Assembly (NCBI GenBank): GCA_021234155.1
Contig: JAJEKV010000025.1
Location: 352,474 to 416,473, forward strand
DNA: 64,000 nt
Reading direction: 5' to 3'
Origin: Isoetes taiwanensis
Lineage: Eukaryota; Streptophyta; Lycopodiopsida; Isoetales; Isoetaceae
Shown here: positions 20,340 through 32,328 of the stretch, one piece after another
How positions within the stretch are numbered: position 1 is the first letter of the stretch
Layout: each line of letters opens with the position of its first letter
The notes under the pieces: model-generated
The model's database searches: none
Told to the model about the DNA's origin: nothing
Seen by the model: only the letters and a program-made list of their open reading frames with translations
Made by a program: the position numbers and the translations under genes

Positions 20340-22540
20340 GAATTTGGTGTTTGAAAAGCTGGAGAAGATCCTGGTGACTATGAAATGCTGGTTGGACGAC
20401 CTTTTCTCCGCCAGGCTAAGAGTATTCATTACTGGGCCACGGACCAACTTGTTATCACAGATGGACATCTCAATGCCACAATGGATCTAGAAACTGGCAA
20501 ATTGATCTCTGTCGAGAATGCAGAACCTTCCATCTCAGACACTGACTCTGAAGAAGCACAAAATATTTATCATGTTCAAGCTCCACCCACGGGTCTGCCT
20601 TTTTCCTCCTACCCGGAGTACGCTGATCCTTGGGGGGACATGACGCTGGATCAGGACCAGGCTGTGGCTGCTCTCTTGGATCCGTACCTAGTTTCCTGCA
20701 ATCGCATTCAACGTCTTGATCATTTTTCAGATAGCACCCCTCCTTCGGAGACTGTTGATGTTCATGCCGTCATGAAACAACCCTTGCTTGATGACACTCA
20801 GCAGCCTTTTTTCTTCACTACTCAAAATGCTGCTCCTCCTGTCATGCTTCAACCTTCTGCTCATCAGGTTCAGGATATGGAGGTTGTTCCTCATATTCAA
20901 ACTCCCGAGGTGGAAATAGTGGACATTGGCAACAATCAACCTGTCCGCTTAGCTGCAAATCTTCCCACCACTTATAAAGCACGCGCCGTGACGCTGTTCA
21001 AAAAATTCAAACACATTTTTGCTTGGAGCTACAAAGACCTTCGAGGTATCAAAAAAGAATTGGGGGAACTCACCATTCCTACCAAGCCTGATGCACACCC
21101 CATCTAGCAACGACAGTACAGGCTCAACCCAAATTACCGTGACCGTGTCAAGGCCGAAATTGACAAACTCTTAGCTGCTGGCCTGATTTATGAGGTCAAA
21201 CACTCTGAATGGATGAGCCCCATCGTTATTGCTCTCAAACGCAATGGTAAGATCCGCGTTTGCGTGGACTACAAAAAACTTCATCAAGCTACGGAGCGTG
21301 ATCATTTTCTGCTTCCCTTCACAGACTAGGTTCTTGAAGAAGTTGCTGGTCATGAGATGTACTCTTTCATGGATGGTTTCTCTGGGTACAATCAAATTTC
21401 TATCAAGCAAGAAGATCAACTCAAAAGTACCTTCACAACACCGTGGGGCACTTTTGCCTACAAGGTGGTCCCTTTTGGTCTATCAAACTCTCCTTCAACC
21501 TTCCAGCGTATCATGCTTTCCGTCTTTCAAGACTTTATGAAGGATAAACCTTTTCTTCAAATCTTTCAAGATGATTTTTCGGCCTACAACTCCATGGATG
21601 ATCACTTGGACAAGTTGGAACTTGTCTTTAAAAAATGTGATGAGTCTGGCATTAGTCTCAATCCTGAGAAGTGCACTTTTTGCGTCACCTCAGGCGTTTT
21701 GTTGGGTCATGTGGTTAGTAAATACGGCATCACCATGGATCCCGCACCACGGTTCGTCCTGAAGGCTCAAGCACCATCTAATATCAAAGAGACACGCTCC
21801 TTCCTGGGTAAGATTAATTACTATTCCACCTTCATTCATGGACTTGCCGCTATAGCTGATCCCATTCATAAACTCACGGGTGATGAATCCACTTGGGCTT
21901 GGAATCCCCAAGCGGAAGCTGCTTTTCAAAAGTTGAAGTTGTTACTTACCCAGGCCCCGGTACTTGTTCCTCCTCAATGGGACAAGCCCTTCCACGTTCA
22001 TGTCGATGTCTCTGCATTTGCAATTGGTGCTGTTCTTTCTCAAGCCTATGATGAGCACACAGATAAACCTATCCGCTATGCCAGTCGGAAACTCAATCCT
22101 GCTGAGCGCAACTACTCTGCCACGGAACGGGAAGCCTTGGGCTTAGTCTTCTGTGTGCAATGTTTCTGTCATTATTTATTGGGAAGCCAGATCAAGTTCT
22201 TTGTTGATCATCAAGCACTTCTTTATTTGATCAACAAAGCCACGCCCACGGGCAAAATTGCTCGTTGGGTCCTTCTTCTGCAAGAATTCGCTCCTTTTGA
22301 GATTGTTCATAAGGCAGGCAAGTCTCATGTGGTGCCTGATTATCTTTCACGCATCCACACGGATGATCACTCCACGGGTGTTTCTGATGCCTTTCGGGCG
22401 GTCGGTTGTTCTGGTCACGGCCACACCCCATTGGTTTTGAACTTTTCGGCAATATCTTCTCTCCCGCGGTGCTCTTCCTCCGGAAGATCCGACGCTCTCT
22501 CCGGACAAGCTTTCGCTCCGCCGCCGCTTTTCGGTTTCTT
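20340..22540 (+). pseudogene. Ty3/gypsy protease end, reverse transcriptase and RNase H
   Basis: After the rest of the protease region (a GRPFLRQAK motif) and a ~200-codon linker, the reverse transcriptase reads from about 21.15 kb. Recognisable landmarks are SEWMSPIVIALKRNGKIRVC, the YKKLHQATERDHF motif, FMDGFSGYNQI, PFGLSNSPSTFQR, the catalytic box and LNPEKCTF. The catalytic box reads FQDD where the family usually has Y-x-DD. RNase H follows with HVDVSAFAIGAVLSQ, the ATEREAL motif and FVDHQALLYL. The enzyme copies element RNA into DNA in virus-like particles. Stops at 21,105 (TAG) and 21,327 (TAG), plus a frameshift near 22.4 kb, make this copy inactive. Confidence 0.93.
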
Positions 22541-22542
22541 GG

Positions 22543-23749
22543 CGTGACTACACCATGGTTGCAGGCCATCTATACAAACGCGGTAAAGACATGGTCCTCC
22601 GTCGTTGTGTCCTTCCTCATGAGGTGCCAGATATTGTTCGACAAGCCCACGACGGGCTTGGTAGTGGTCATTTTAGTGGTGACGCCACGGCACGCAAAAT
22701 TCTTTTGGCAGGATATTTCTGGCCCACACTCTTCAAAGATGCCCACGCTTATGCTCGCACGTATGATGCCTGTCAGCGTATGGGGAAACCCACGGCCCGT
22801 GACGCTCTCCCCTTGACGCCGGTCGCCACGCCACTTTCCTTCAGCATTTGTGGGGCCCATGGACCCACCGGCGCGGCACACCCGTGCCCGCTACATTCTG
22901 GTCATCACGGATTATGCTACCAAATGAGCGGAAGCTTGTGCACTTCCAGACAACACTGCTGCCAGTACAGCCAAGGTCCTTTATACGCACATCATCACGC
23001 GTTTTGGTTGTCCCACGGAACTTGTTAGTGATCGTGGCGTGCATTTTGTTAATCATACCATCAAGGAGCTGACGGACTATCTTCACATCCAACACCGGAA
23101 GAGTACACCTTACTATCCTCAAGGCAATGGCTTGGCTGAAAGCACCAACAAAACTCTCATCACTGTTCTTAAGAAAATTTGTGACGCTTCTTGAACAGAT
23201 TGGCAAGACAAGTTACCTACTGTTCTTTGGGCTTACAACACGAGTTTTAAAATTGCTACTGGCCACACTCCCTTCAAATTGGTTTATGGTCAAGAAGCTC
23301 TTATGCCCTTCGAATATATTCTTCCGACTCTCCGATTCCAACTTGCTACAGCACATAATCCACCTGCTGCACTCAAGGAAAGGGTTTATCAATTGGAACA
23401 GTTGGATGAACTTAGGCGAGAAGCTTACATTCGTGTTCTTCATGGACAACAGTTGCAGAAATCGTTGCATGACAAAAGACTTAAAACAAAAACATTCAAA
23501 GAAGGTGGTTTGGTTCTTCTTTATGATTCTCGTTAAAAAAAAATTCCGGGCAAGTTAAAATTCAGATGGCTTGGTCCTTATCAAATTGTTCAAGTTGTTC
23601 AACCCAGTGTTTTCAAGCTGGCCGAATTAGATGGCACTCCATTACCTACTCTGGTTAATGGCTTTCGCCTTAAGCAATTTCATACAGAAGCTACCGACAG
23701 TTCTATAAAAGATGCACCACAAAGTTCTGAAACAACAGATAGTGACTAA
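22543..23749 (+). pseudogene. Ty3/gypsy integrase
   Basis: The frame starts in the linker after RNase H and carries the N-terminal zinc-binding HHCC module. Its two His are present, but the first Cys of the C-x-x-C pair is replaced by Tyr (TYDACQRMG). The catalytic core then shows ITDYATK, SDRGVHFVNH and YPQGNGLAEST, which supply the D, D and E residues for DNA strand transfer. A C-terminal domain follows with KFRWLGPYQIV and the FRLKQFH end. The core is reached only by a frame change near 22.85 kb. An in-frame TGA replaces the usual Trp after YATK, another TGA lies near 23.19 kb and a TAA near 23.54 kb. This copy is dead. Confidence 0.92.
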
Positions 23750-23871
23750 AAGAGGCATATTTATATTACTAGAGGCAAATTACAAAATGTGAGCATTGCC
23801 CACTTACGTCCGCTATGAGCAGAGCTCCATGGGCAGTGCCCTATTTACAAAATCCTAAGATTAAAAACCCT

Positions 23872-24135
23872 CTACTCCGGGTTGGGAGCAGAGGTGATGC
23901 GGAGGATGTGGTAGTAGTTCTGCTCCGGATCCCAGCGTAGATAAATCACCACCTCCATCGCATTGGTCTGAGGGTCGGGATGCTCAGCCATCCCACTGCA
24001 CCAGCCGTCCATAACAATGCCACGGTTGTGGCACTTCCAGAGATCCAGACAGTTCATCTTGCAGGTGATCCATTCCAGACAATTGCTAGGCATTGTGCAG
24101 TTCTCGTTCAAACCAGCCGCTGCCATACTCATCAT
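23872..24135 (-). CDS. Antisense Cys-rich small ORF inside the gypsy element
   Basis: An ATG at 24,135 (second ATG in frame at once) opens an 87-codon frame on the strand opposite to pol. Cysteines sit at residues 13, 19, 25, 29, 35 and 46, with His at 36 beside the fifth, a spacing that could bind zinc or form disulphides. The C-terminal half (EVVIYLRWDPEQNYYHIL) reads like a folded strand region. A TATATAA box lies ~34 nt upstream on the same strand. Antisense ORFs between integrase and the 3' LTR are known from some plant gypsy lineages (the Tat group), which fits the position. No homology could be tested and function is unknown. Confidence 0.45.
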   Translation of the reverse strand: MMSMAAAGLNENCTMPSNCLEWITCKMNCLDLWKCHNRGIVMDGWCSGMAEHPDPQTNAMEVVIYLRWDPEQNYYHILRITSAPNPE

Positions 24136-24168
24136 CGCCAAGGGTGTCAGCTTCGCCCACTGCTCGTC

Positions 24169-24175
24169 TTATATA
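24169..24175 (-). promoter_or_regulatory. Putative TATA box for the antisense ORF
   Basis: The minus strand reads GGGCTATATAAGACGAGCAG, a good TATA match very close to the ATG. The leader would be only a few nucleotides long unless transcription starts elsewhere. Confidence 0.4.
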
Positions 24176-24676
24176 GCCCAACCGACGGGAATCCTGTTGA
24201 CGTGGACCAATCCGAAAACTCGCCGACGTGGTTGCAATTCAAGGCTGTTTCTAAATTGGAATCTTTTCTCCCGCCGCATATCTAGCAGTGGTACCTTTTG
24301 ACACCTTCGTTTTAATGATATCCCTCTTCGAGTTGCCCACATTAAATGACATTCCTTCTTTTCACGCCCCTCGAACATTAATACATGTACCTTCGCCAGC
24401 TGTCACATCTGATCGTTGCTTTCTGTCACATCTCCACCGTTCATTGCTTCTCCCTTAACAGATTGAGGACAGTCAAATTTTTGCCTCTCAATCGCCTGCT
24501 TCGCATCTGTCGCCACCTGGCATCATCAACGGTTGCTGCTTCATTCTCGTCACGCCCCTTCGCAAAACACTTGTGCGCCCTAAAAACCTTTTCATCCATC
24601 TTCGTTTTTGTCTTCCGCTCTCCGTCCTCCGGTTTCTCCACTCAGTTCTTCTTGTTCCTCTCAGACGCTCTTCGCC

Positions 24677-27420
24677 ATGGCTGCTGCATCCAAATTTCCT
24701 CAACTCCAAGCTTCTGCTCCACGGGATCCGGCTCTTTTTGAGTCTGTGACCTTCTCGACACCCACTTTTCGCGAAGCCCTTGTTGGTCCGAGTCGCGAAG
24801 TGGCGGAACGCCACGAGCTTTACGAATTCTCTCAACAGGACCTCCCTGCACCAAATCCGGAGCAATTGAAGCAGTTTGTCGCTCATATTGTCAACAGCCC
24901 GGAAGGATATGCTACCACCGTCGATGGCAGTATTCCACATTCCTCTCAAAAAACCTTCTTTATCTTGGGCTGCCTTACAGGACCTGGATGTCACTCAGTT
25001 CGGCGCCGTCCCTTATCAAGCCAACATGCATCGCCTAACCATTATTGCCAAGTCTCATGACACTTTTGTAAAGTTTCTGTGGCGCAAATTGCTTGGATAT
25101 TCTATCAAGAACACCCACATCAATAAACCGTTCTACAATGTTGTTGTCACGGCCATCCGCTCCACTCACCATATTGATTGGCCACAAATGCTGTTTTTTA
25201 GACTTCTTCATGAAGTAGATTGCCTTAGGGCTGCCCCCTCCTCCGTCTTTGAAGCCTCTGTGGGTGGCCATCTTCAAGCCCTCATCTGTCATTACCTTCC
25301 TCATCCTCGGTCCCCTTCCATTTCTCATGCATCCACTCAGCAATCTTTACATTCACTTCCTCAAACCCAACAGGCTGCAACTTCACGCCATACTTCTCCT
25401 GGTCATGTTCAACACAACACCACGCATGTTACTGTCTCTTCATCCACCGAAACCATGCCCTCCGCCTCTCATCATGTCTCTCAGACATCCCAAACAAGGC
25501 AACAACAGGGCCCTGCACCTCCACATCCTCGCCAGCTCCTGTATCAATATCAGCAGGATGTTCAAGCTGTGGTCCTAAAGTTACAAGAGTCTCAAGAAGT
25601 TCTCATGAATGGCGTTCAAGCGTCCTTGGAGGCATCGGATGATGTTCAGAGGGATCTTCTAGTTGCCAACACGCAAGTTCAATCCCTGGAAGACAAACTT
25701 CAAGAAAAGCACGAGGCTCTCTTAAAGTCCCGTGAGGATCTCAAAATTGCACAAGATCGAGGCAGCCGCTTTGGCGAATCCGAGGCTCGATTCAGATCCT
25801 CCATTCAGGAATTGTTGGAGCACGTCAAAGCTAAGGATAACCTCCTGGGCGACAAGGACAAAGACCTTGCCAAACTTAACACCTTGTATACGGAGCTTTC
25901 TCGAGTTACTTTTCGGGTCCATGACCTCCGTAACGCGTGATGCTCGCATCACTTCCTTAAGCTTCGGCTTTCCACGCTGACCAATCAGCTCACGCCTCTC
26001 CAGGATCAGCTTACGGAAACAAAAGGTCATTGATGGCGCCCATTGATTGCCGGCCGCCTTCATACCCCGGGGCCATCCTCTTCACATGGCACGCTCTCAC
26101 ATAAACGGGTCCGTGATCGACCACGTCTTACGCTTTCGAAAAGGAGAACCGGATCCACGACCTTGAACATCGGGCCAAAGAAGATGTTCAATCTGGCGAA
26201 GAGGCCCAAACTAAACAAGAAGGCTACATCAATATAGCTCTTCACATGTCTATGGATTTTTCTACTCCTTCCAGTTACCTGGATTATGTGGTTGCCCGAC
26301 GCCATCTCTTTCTTCCGGCGGTACGCGGCAGATGGTCGTTGATGCCCGGATCTACCGCGGGAGGATTTTCTCAAGATTTGGCGGACCTTTCGGTTGAAGA
26401 CAAAGGTTTACTCAGGCCCTCTTAGTCTTCGACCTCATCCACCGTGGAAGACCGATTTGATCACCTTCAGAGTTGTTCAGCCGATGGCGTACATTCATGA
26501 CCTCTATCTGGCTGATACGCAAGACAAATTCCGAGATGGGCCTCATCAAAGCTTTCAGGGAGACCCATAGTCTCACTGGTTGTTATGGGATAGCAACCCG
26601 TATTTACAAGATCATGATCAGAATCACACTCTTAATCAAGAGTACATGCCAGAGCTTGCTCATCACTTACCTCTATGGCGTTTCAAACGCCGAACAGTGC
26701 GGAAGAATCTAGCCCATCCAGAGGATCTTCCGTTTGCCCAAATTTATATGCAGCACTTAGCAGGCTACAATCAATTACGTGCCCTTCTGGATAGCAAAAC
26801 CATACCCACGGGATGGGATAGTCCTCCTGTCTATACTCAGCTTTCTGTTTCAGATTGGGACCAGTGGTGCCGAGCTCTTGATCCAGACCTTGTACGCGAA
26901 TTCAGGGAGCAGGCTCAACAACCCACGCCCACGGGCATGGCTCACTCTCCATACGCTTCATTAGGCATCCCTACACGCCCACGCTTTCTCACTTCTGACT
27001 GGCGTCTTCTGTTTTGGACTAAGGTCCTGGAAGGCCACGCTGGGTGGACTCCTCCTCAGATCTCGACGGATCTCCGGTGGGATCCACGTTTTGTCCGACG
27101 CTCCAATTGGGAGGATAATGCCACTTTGGACCACACTGTCAATTGGATCTATATTGCAAATGAGAGTGGTTGGCAAAAGCCCACTGATGTTGTTCATGGC
27201 CTTGATGCTTTCTTGCAGAATGCCGCCACCTCACCGGACCCTTCAGTTCACCGTCAAGCCGGTTTCTGTGCCGCTCTCAAGTGCATCCTGGTAAGCTCGT
27301 TAAATCGACAGTGTCCCATCTTTTATTGCAACCCGAATGCGGCGTCGATTGCCTTGGTCTCTGAGTTTGCCTTCTCATGGACGGTTTCGTTCCTTCGAGG
27401 CACATGCGCCCTTTGAAGAC
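24677..27420 (+). pseudogene. Third sense ORF downstream of integrase (structural-like, frameshifted)
   Basis: A long coding stretch lies between integrase and the 3' LTR in the sense direction. An ATG at 24,677 starts an N-terminal domain of ~230 residues. One frame change at the A-run near 24,950 is needed to continue into FGAVPYQANMHRL, HINKPFYNVVVTAIRS and IDWPQMLFFRLLHEV. A Ser/Thr/His/Gln-rich linker and then a ~100-residue coiled coil (about 25,550-25,930, heptads of Leu/Val with Glu/Lys) follow. A further domain at about 26,600-27,290 is rich in Trp (SDWDQWCRAL, SDWRLLFWTKV). Several stops and shifts between 25.94 and 26.58 kb break it. The position matches env-like or additional ORFs of other plant gypsy elements, but I see no signal peptide or membrane span. 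Confidence 0.6.
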
Positions 27421-27617
27421 ATGGTACGGCTCCGGATTTCTCCTTGGCGCTCATCCTGCACTTGGGCTTAACACTCCTGAAGCTCTTCAGGTACGTCAGG
27501 ATCTCATTGGCAATTATCACAATGGCGCCCGTCCTCATTCCGTGAGGATCACTTTCAAAGCTATTTGGGTTCCCGCCATCGAAACCCTTCCTCCTTTTCT
27601 TCACTCGGGTGTCGTTT

Positions 27618-27627
27618 GGTGGGGGAG
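27618..27627 (+). promoter_or_regulatory. Polypurine tract
   Basis: GGTGGGGGAG directly precedes TGTTAG, the expected primer for plus-strand synthesis at the 3' LTR boundary. Confidence 0.7.
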
Positions 27628-28190
27628 TGTTAGTCCTGTACCTCGAGGAGCGGGACTATTCATGCATCTGACGGACCAAGTCAAGTCCAAGGATCCACGG
27701 CCGACCACCAGTCGGTCAAAGGCCCAGCAGAAGACCAAGCGGACCCACGCTTGATCAAAGCCCACGTCTGCCACAAGTCAAGGGGCTTCGGACAAGTGGA
27801 CGCCCGTCACCGCCAAGCGTCGGCGTCGGCGTGATTCAGGCATTTCAAGAAGCACCGCCAAGCATTCTCGCAGAATCGGGGCTCCCTTCGAGTCGGCACC
27901 GAAATCAGTCAGAGTGTCTATATTGGGCCGAAGGCCATTGTACTATATATATGAGTAGAGCTAGCACATGAGTTTTTAGATGAGTTTTGAGTCTTGTCTC
28001 ACTTCAGTTTTCTCTCGATTGTGAGAGTTCATGTATCTTCATTGACATCAAGGAAGTTGTTCTCATTATTGTCTCATTTATTCTCTTGCTTTCTTTTCTC
28101 TTTTCCTTTGTTCCTTTTTGCAAATCCCGCGTGACATAGCTCCCGGATTCTCCTGTTAGATCCAAGGGTCCTCACAGAGGGCTGTCTTGC
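27628..28190 (+). repeat. Probable 3' LTR of the gypsy element
   Basis: It starts with TGTTAG immediately after the polypurine tract and contains a TATATATA box at 27,944-27,951 that would serve as the promoter. A pyrimidine-rich region follows. The right boundary is uncertain, because no second LTR is present for comparison. Confidence 0.6.
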
Positions 28191-28199
28191 AGGAGTTCC

Positions 28200-29640
28200 C
28201 GAACCCAGAACCCAAACAACTTGCCTCATCTTGGAGATATATTGCATTTTCCCTATACGAGTTCTCATCTATATCACTAGCGTCATAGGGGTTTTTGGAT
28301 GTTGTTCTAGTTATAAAACCATGTGGAAAGGTGTCAAATGTGCCGATCAAAATTGCATACTAGGAGTTATTTGGCTATATACCTTATAAACGCAGGTGGC
28401 ATGCTACACATACTAGGACTTGATATAAAGAATGTGGTCCCTCAGGGTTCGATTGTGATAAATATTTATCATCTTCTTGAATGTCAAGTCTATTGTGGTT
28501 GTGGCCATCCTCAAACTGGAACCTTTGGATGAGCATGCAGTTTCACTGTGCTTTTAATTCCATCTAGAACATTGCACTATCTTTGTGGGCTTTGATAGTG
28601 ACTAACCTTGCGACATGACTGTAATCATGCATCCATAGATGCATATTGGGTGAAAAACACACAAATACATTCTGCTAGTAGACCACTTGTCCAGTGGGAA
28701 TTGTTGCATATTTGTCATGACAATGTATTCACACAATCCAAACGTTTTTTTTCTTTCACATTCCATAAGTTGAGTGCATGAAGACTCCTTATACTCATAT
28801 AACAATGGTTCCACAAAGTAAACTCTTTTCCTTGTTAGCTCGCTTAACTATAGCCACAAGTCCTATGGGAGCCCAACTTTTGAGTGGTTAAATCAAATTA
28901 CGATGGCATTGATCCCCTCGCGTAGCTCATGTGTATGACTAGGCAAAGACCATCCATGTGCACCAACCATGCTTATCCTATTCTTCCCTCCATAACACCT
29001 TAATACAACCTTTATTAAACTACAACTACCACTCCAAAAGAACCCTAAAAGATTGCCTTTCTCGCTACTATGTCTACAAATTTTTGTCTAAGGTTAGTCA
29101 AGAGTTCCTATAACAATTTGTGCGCAAGATATCATTATCTCCAACTTAGATTCATTGGTATTCACGAGATATCAGATTAAAGAGTGTTAATATCTTCGCA
29201 AGAGGAGATACCTTTGCGATGGATAGTGGCATCTCATCAATTATTACTTGGCCTTTGAAATGACGCTATCTATCTTATCATGAACATGAATAAGTCAAGT
29301 TGGTAATGTATAGAAATAGAAGATCACAATTACAAACAAGTGGTTATGAAGTACCATTAGGGTGGGACATTTGAGAAGAATTTGAAGACAAACTCTAAAA
29401 AGAACATTTATTAAATGGGCCTAGTTAGGCTAGGAAATAACAATGTTGAGGGCGGAGCGGTGTGTCTATGCATATGCATACAAGGAATGAAACTCCTAGG
29501 AAATATCAATGGGTCCCTAGATCAATTGGCCAGCAAGTTACCCATGCAAAAAGATAAAATCACGTAGGACTTTGTAATTTTGTCAAGCAACTTTGTCAAC
29601 ATGTCAAAGTCCACTGCTCGTGGGCGGTGCAATTCGAGCC
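28200..29640. other. AT-rich intergenic DNA upstream of peroxidase 1
   Basis: No gene or clear repeat supported. Confidence 0.5.
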
Positions 29641-29656
29641 GAGCCGAGGGATCTAA

Positions 29657-29664
29657 TATATAAG
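29657..29664 (+). promoter_or_regulatory. TATA box of peroxidase 1
   Basis: TATATAAG lies 163 nt upstream of the ATG. The leader between them contains several diverged repeats of an AAGCATTT...CTTAAGC phrase. Confidence 0.6.
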
Positions 29665-29826
29665 ATGCATATGCGGCACCAAATGCTTAAGAAAGCCTTT
29701 GTAAAGCATTTCTCAAGCTCTTAGTCTTAAGCTTTATTCCTTTAAGCTTAAGAACGCCTCGTAAAGCATAGAACAGCATTTTTAAGCCCTTAATTCTCGA
29801 GCTCCATTTCGTTAAGCATTCTGGCT

Positions 29827-31006
29827 ATGGGGAAAATGCCATGTGTAGGGCGTGTGGCGCTCGCACTACTGCTGTTTAATGCGCTAGCTATGGCAGACCT
29901 TTCTGCTAATTACTATGCAAGCACTTGCCCAAATGTGGCATCTCTGGTTAGGAGCACTGTCTATTCGGCAATTGAGAGCGAGGCCAGAATGGGTGCCTCC
30001 CTTCTTCGTCTGCATTTCCACGACTGCTTCGTTCAGGTTCAGGCTCTGTTCTACGGCTGAGCAATTTGGTGTATTCTAATTCGGTTTGTTCTGAATCCAT
30101 GCTTACGTTTGGCACCTGCAGGGATGTGATGCGTCAATACTGCTGGATGATACCTCGAGCTTTAATGGGGAGAAGACAGCAGGTCCAAATGCAAACTCTG
30201 TAAGAGGATACAGCGTCATAGACGATGCAAAAACCGCAGTAGAGAGTGCTTGCCCAGGCGTGGTTTCATGTGCAGATATTTTGGCTCTGGCAGCGCGGGA
30301 CTCTGTCGTAAAGGTCTGGACAAAATCTGGATTCCTCTCCGTGGACGCTAAAAAATCTATTCTATTCTATTCTAGTCCTCAGAGATTTATTTCCTATCCA
30401 CTTGCTCACAACACGTGTCCTTTGCAGCTTGGCGGACCCTCATGGAGCGTTCCACTTGGCCGCCGCGATAGCACCACTGCCAGCAAGGACTCCGCCAATA
30501 GCGACCTGCCACGTCCCACCGAAACGGTCTCGGAAATAACCACCAAATTCTCCAATAAAGGACTTTCCACAACCGATATGGTGGCACTCTCTGGTGCCCA
30601 TACCATTGGCCAAGCCCGTTGCACCACATTCCGTGACCGGCTCTATGACTACCAGAGCACCGGCAAACCGGACCCCAATCTTAACACAGATTACCTTGCT
30701 TCACTAAAATCCTCTTGCCCCAGTTCTGGAAGTGACGATAGTTTGTCTCCCATGGACTACCGTACTCCTACCACATTTGACAAATTGTATTTTACCAATA
30801 TGCTCACTAATCGTAGCTTGCTTAACTCTGACCAAGAGCTTTACTACACCTCTGGTACTACTAATACCTTGGTTAACTCTTATGCCCTTTCGCAGACCCT
30901 CTTCTTCTCCAATTTTGCTTCCGCAATGATTAAGATGAGTAAGATCAGCCCTCTCACTGGTACTGATGGACAAATTCGCACTAAATGTGGTTCCATCAAT
31001 TCCTAA
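29827..31006 (+). CDS. Secretory class III peroxidase, copy 1 (intact)
   Basis: Exons 29,827-30,036, 30,122-30,313 and 30,428-31,006 join in frame to give 326 residues, the normal family length. The product is a haem peroxidase that uses H2O2 to oxidise phenolics such as lignin precursors in the cell wall. Residues ~1-23 form a signal peptide ending before [12 protein letters not shown]. The distal site RLHFHDC supplies Arg61, Phe64 and His65, and the proximal haem ligand is His192 in [12 protein letters not shown]. The calcium-site [10 protein letters not shown] segment and the conserved Cys residues for four disulphides are present. Intron 1 (after FHDCFVQ) and intron 2 (after RDSVV) are at the classical positions; the classical third intron is absent. 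Intron 2 holds a short LINE-type tail. All splice sites are GT-AG. Confidence 0.95.
30341..30376 (+). repeat. LINE/SINE 3' tail inside intron 2 of peroxidase 1
   Basis: CTCCGTGGACGCTAAAAAAT followed by (CTATT)n matches the 3' end of the minus-strand LINE fragment at 52.2 kb (TCTCCGTGGACGTTAAAAAA, then the same pentamer repeat). Confidence 0.65.
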
Positions 31007-31009
31007 GGC

Positions 31010-32175
31010 TCTAGCATAAGGCGACTATAGTAAAAGTGGGGAGTCGAAGTAAAGCCACTCGACATTACTTATATGCATACAATTATACTTATTTCAAGTT
31101 CTATAATAGACACCATTGGGTTCATATTATCTTTTGTATTATACTATGAAATACATTACGTATTAATAATGTGTGGATACTAAAGTCTTGTTTGAAAAAA
31201 TAATGCACTAGCCGTATTTTTCCTATAAAAACCCAACCTCACAAATGATCCTAAGAACGTGCACAAAATGATGGCCATTGAAATACAACTTTAATAAGAT
31301 AAGATAAGATAACTTTAACGATGGACCATGAAATTGCTGCATGAGAAAAAGGATTTTGAAGAATAGAATAGAATAGAAGAGCAATCCTAACTCCGGTAAA
31401 GGCACTCAAACTAAGCAGATACTTGGCTCATAGCTTTGCGTGGTGGTAGTATGATTGCATCTTATACTTTTATATTGGTCTACCTTTGAATCCTAGAGGG
31501 CTTTTTCTAGACACTGGGATCCCCTCTTACTATGCAGTAGCGGTGCAAATCTTCAAACCTTTGTAGAGATTTGAGGATTTTTCTTTTTTCTTTTGGCCGT
31601 GTTTTTTTTTTTCCCTTTCTCCATGAAAGTGGATGGCTCCTCTTTCATGCGAGCTAGGATCACATGCATGAGATATGTAGATGATAACATAGAAGAAAGC
31701 AAAGCGAGCGCTTTGGATTAAGGGCGCGACATTAAAAAAAAACCCAAACTGTGTAGTAACCAATTTTTCTTGCAATTAACCTATGGCATACCCAGGAGAA
31801 CAAAAATTTTATTCTTCATGATCTCGAAGAATGGCAATAAACAAAGAAGTCAATCCTCAGCCATAGTATGATTATGGTTGTGAGGCCACAAGTTGCCATT
31901 TGGATCTAGGGATGGGATGGGATGGGAATGCTATCTTTTAACAGGGGGTACAAATTTAAGTCCCACGTCTCATTTTTCAATCAATTCGTATACAATGGGG
32001 ATATGTCATCAATAGTATCATAAACATTTATGGTGCTCGGCATACGTTGTTCGGGGAGCTAATTTCCACACTAATTCCTAGATGATATATATGTAATAAA
32101 ATAAGGGACTGTCATATGTATGTACAAAAATAAGAAATGGTAGGACATGTTAAATGGTACATCATAAGATGGTAT
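31010..32175. other. AT-rich 3' flank of peroxidase 1
   Basis: Short (ATAAG)n and (AATAG)n runs occur at 31,287-31,310 and 31,362-31,378. No gene supported. Confidence 0.5.
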
Positions 32176-32179
32176 TTGT

Positions 32180-32297
32180 CTTGTTCGGTTTAGTGGCTAG
32201 TCCATTGTGTTAGCAATTAAGAGATCTTGTGTTCAAGTCTCTGGGGGTCTGTCATATGTCCTCATGGACGCTGCCAATGTGGCATGACGTAAAAATA

Positions 32298-32328
<31 letters not shown>

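Noticed and set aside
24441-24994. Minus-strand frames of up to 168 codons opposite the third gypsy ORF
   Set aside because: They shadow the sense ORF, are basic and repetitive, and lack a recognisable domain.
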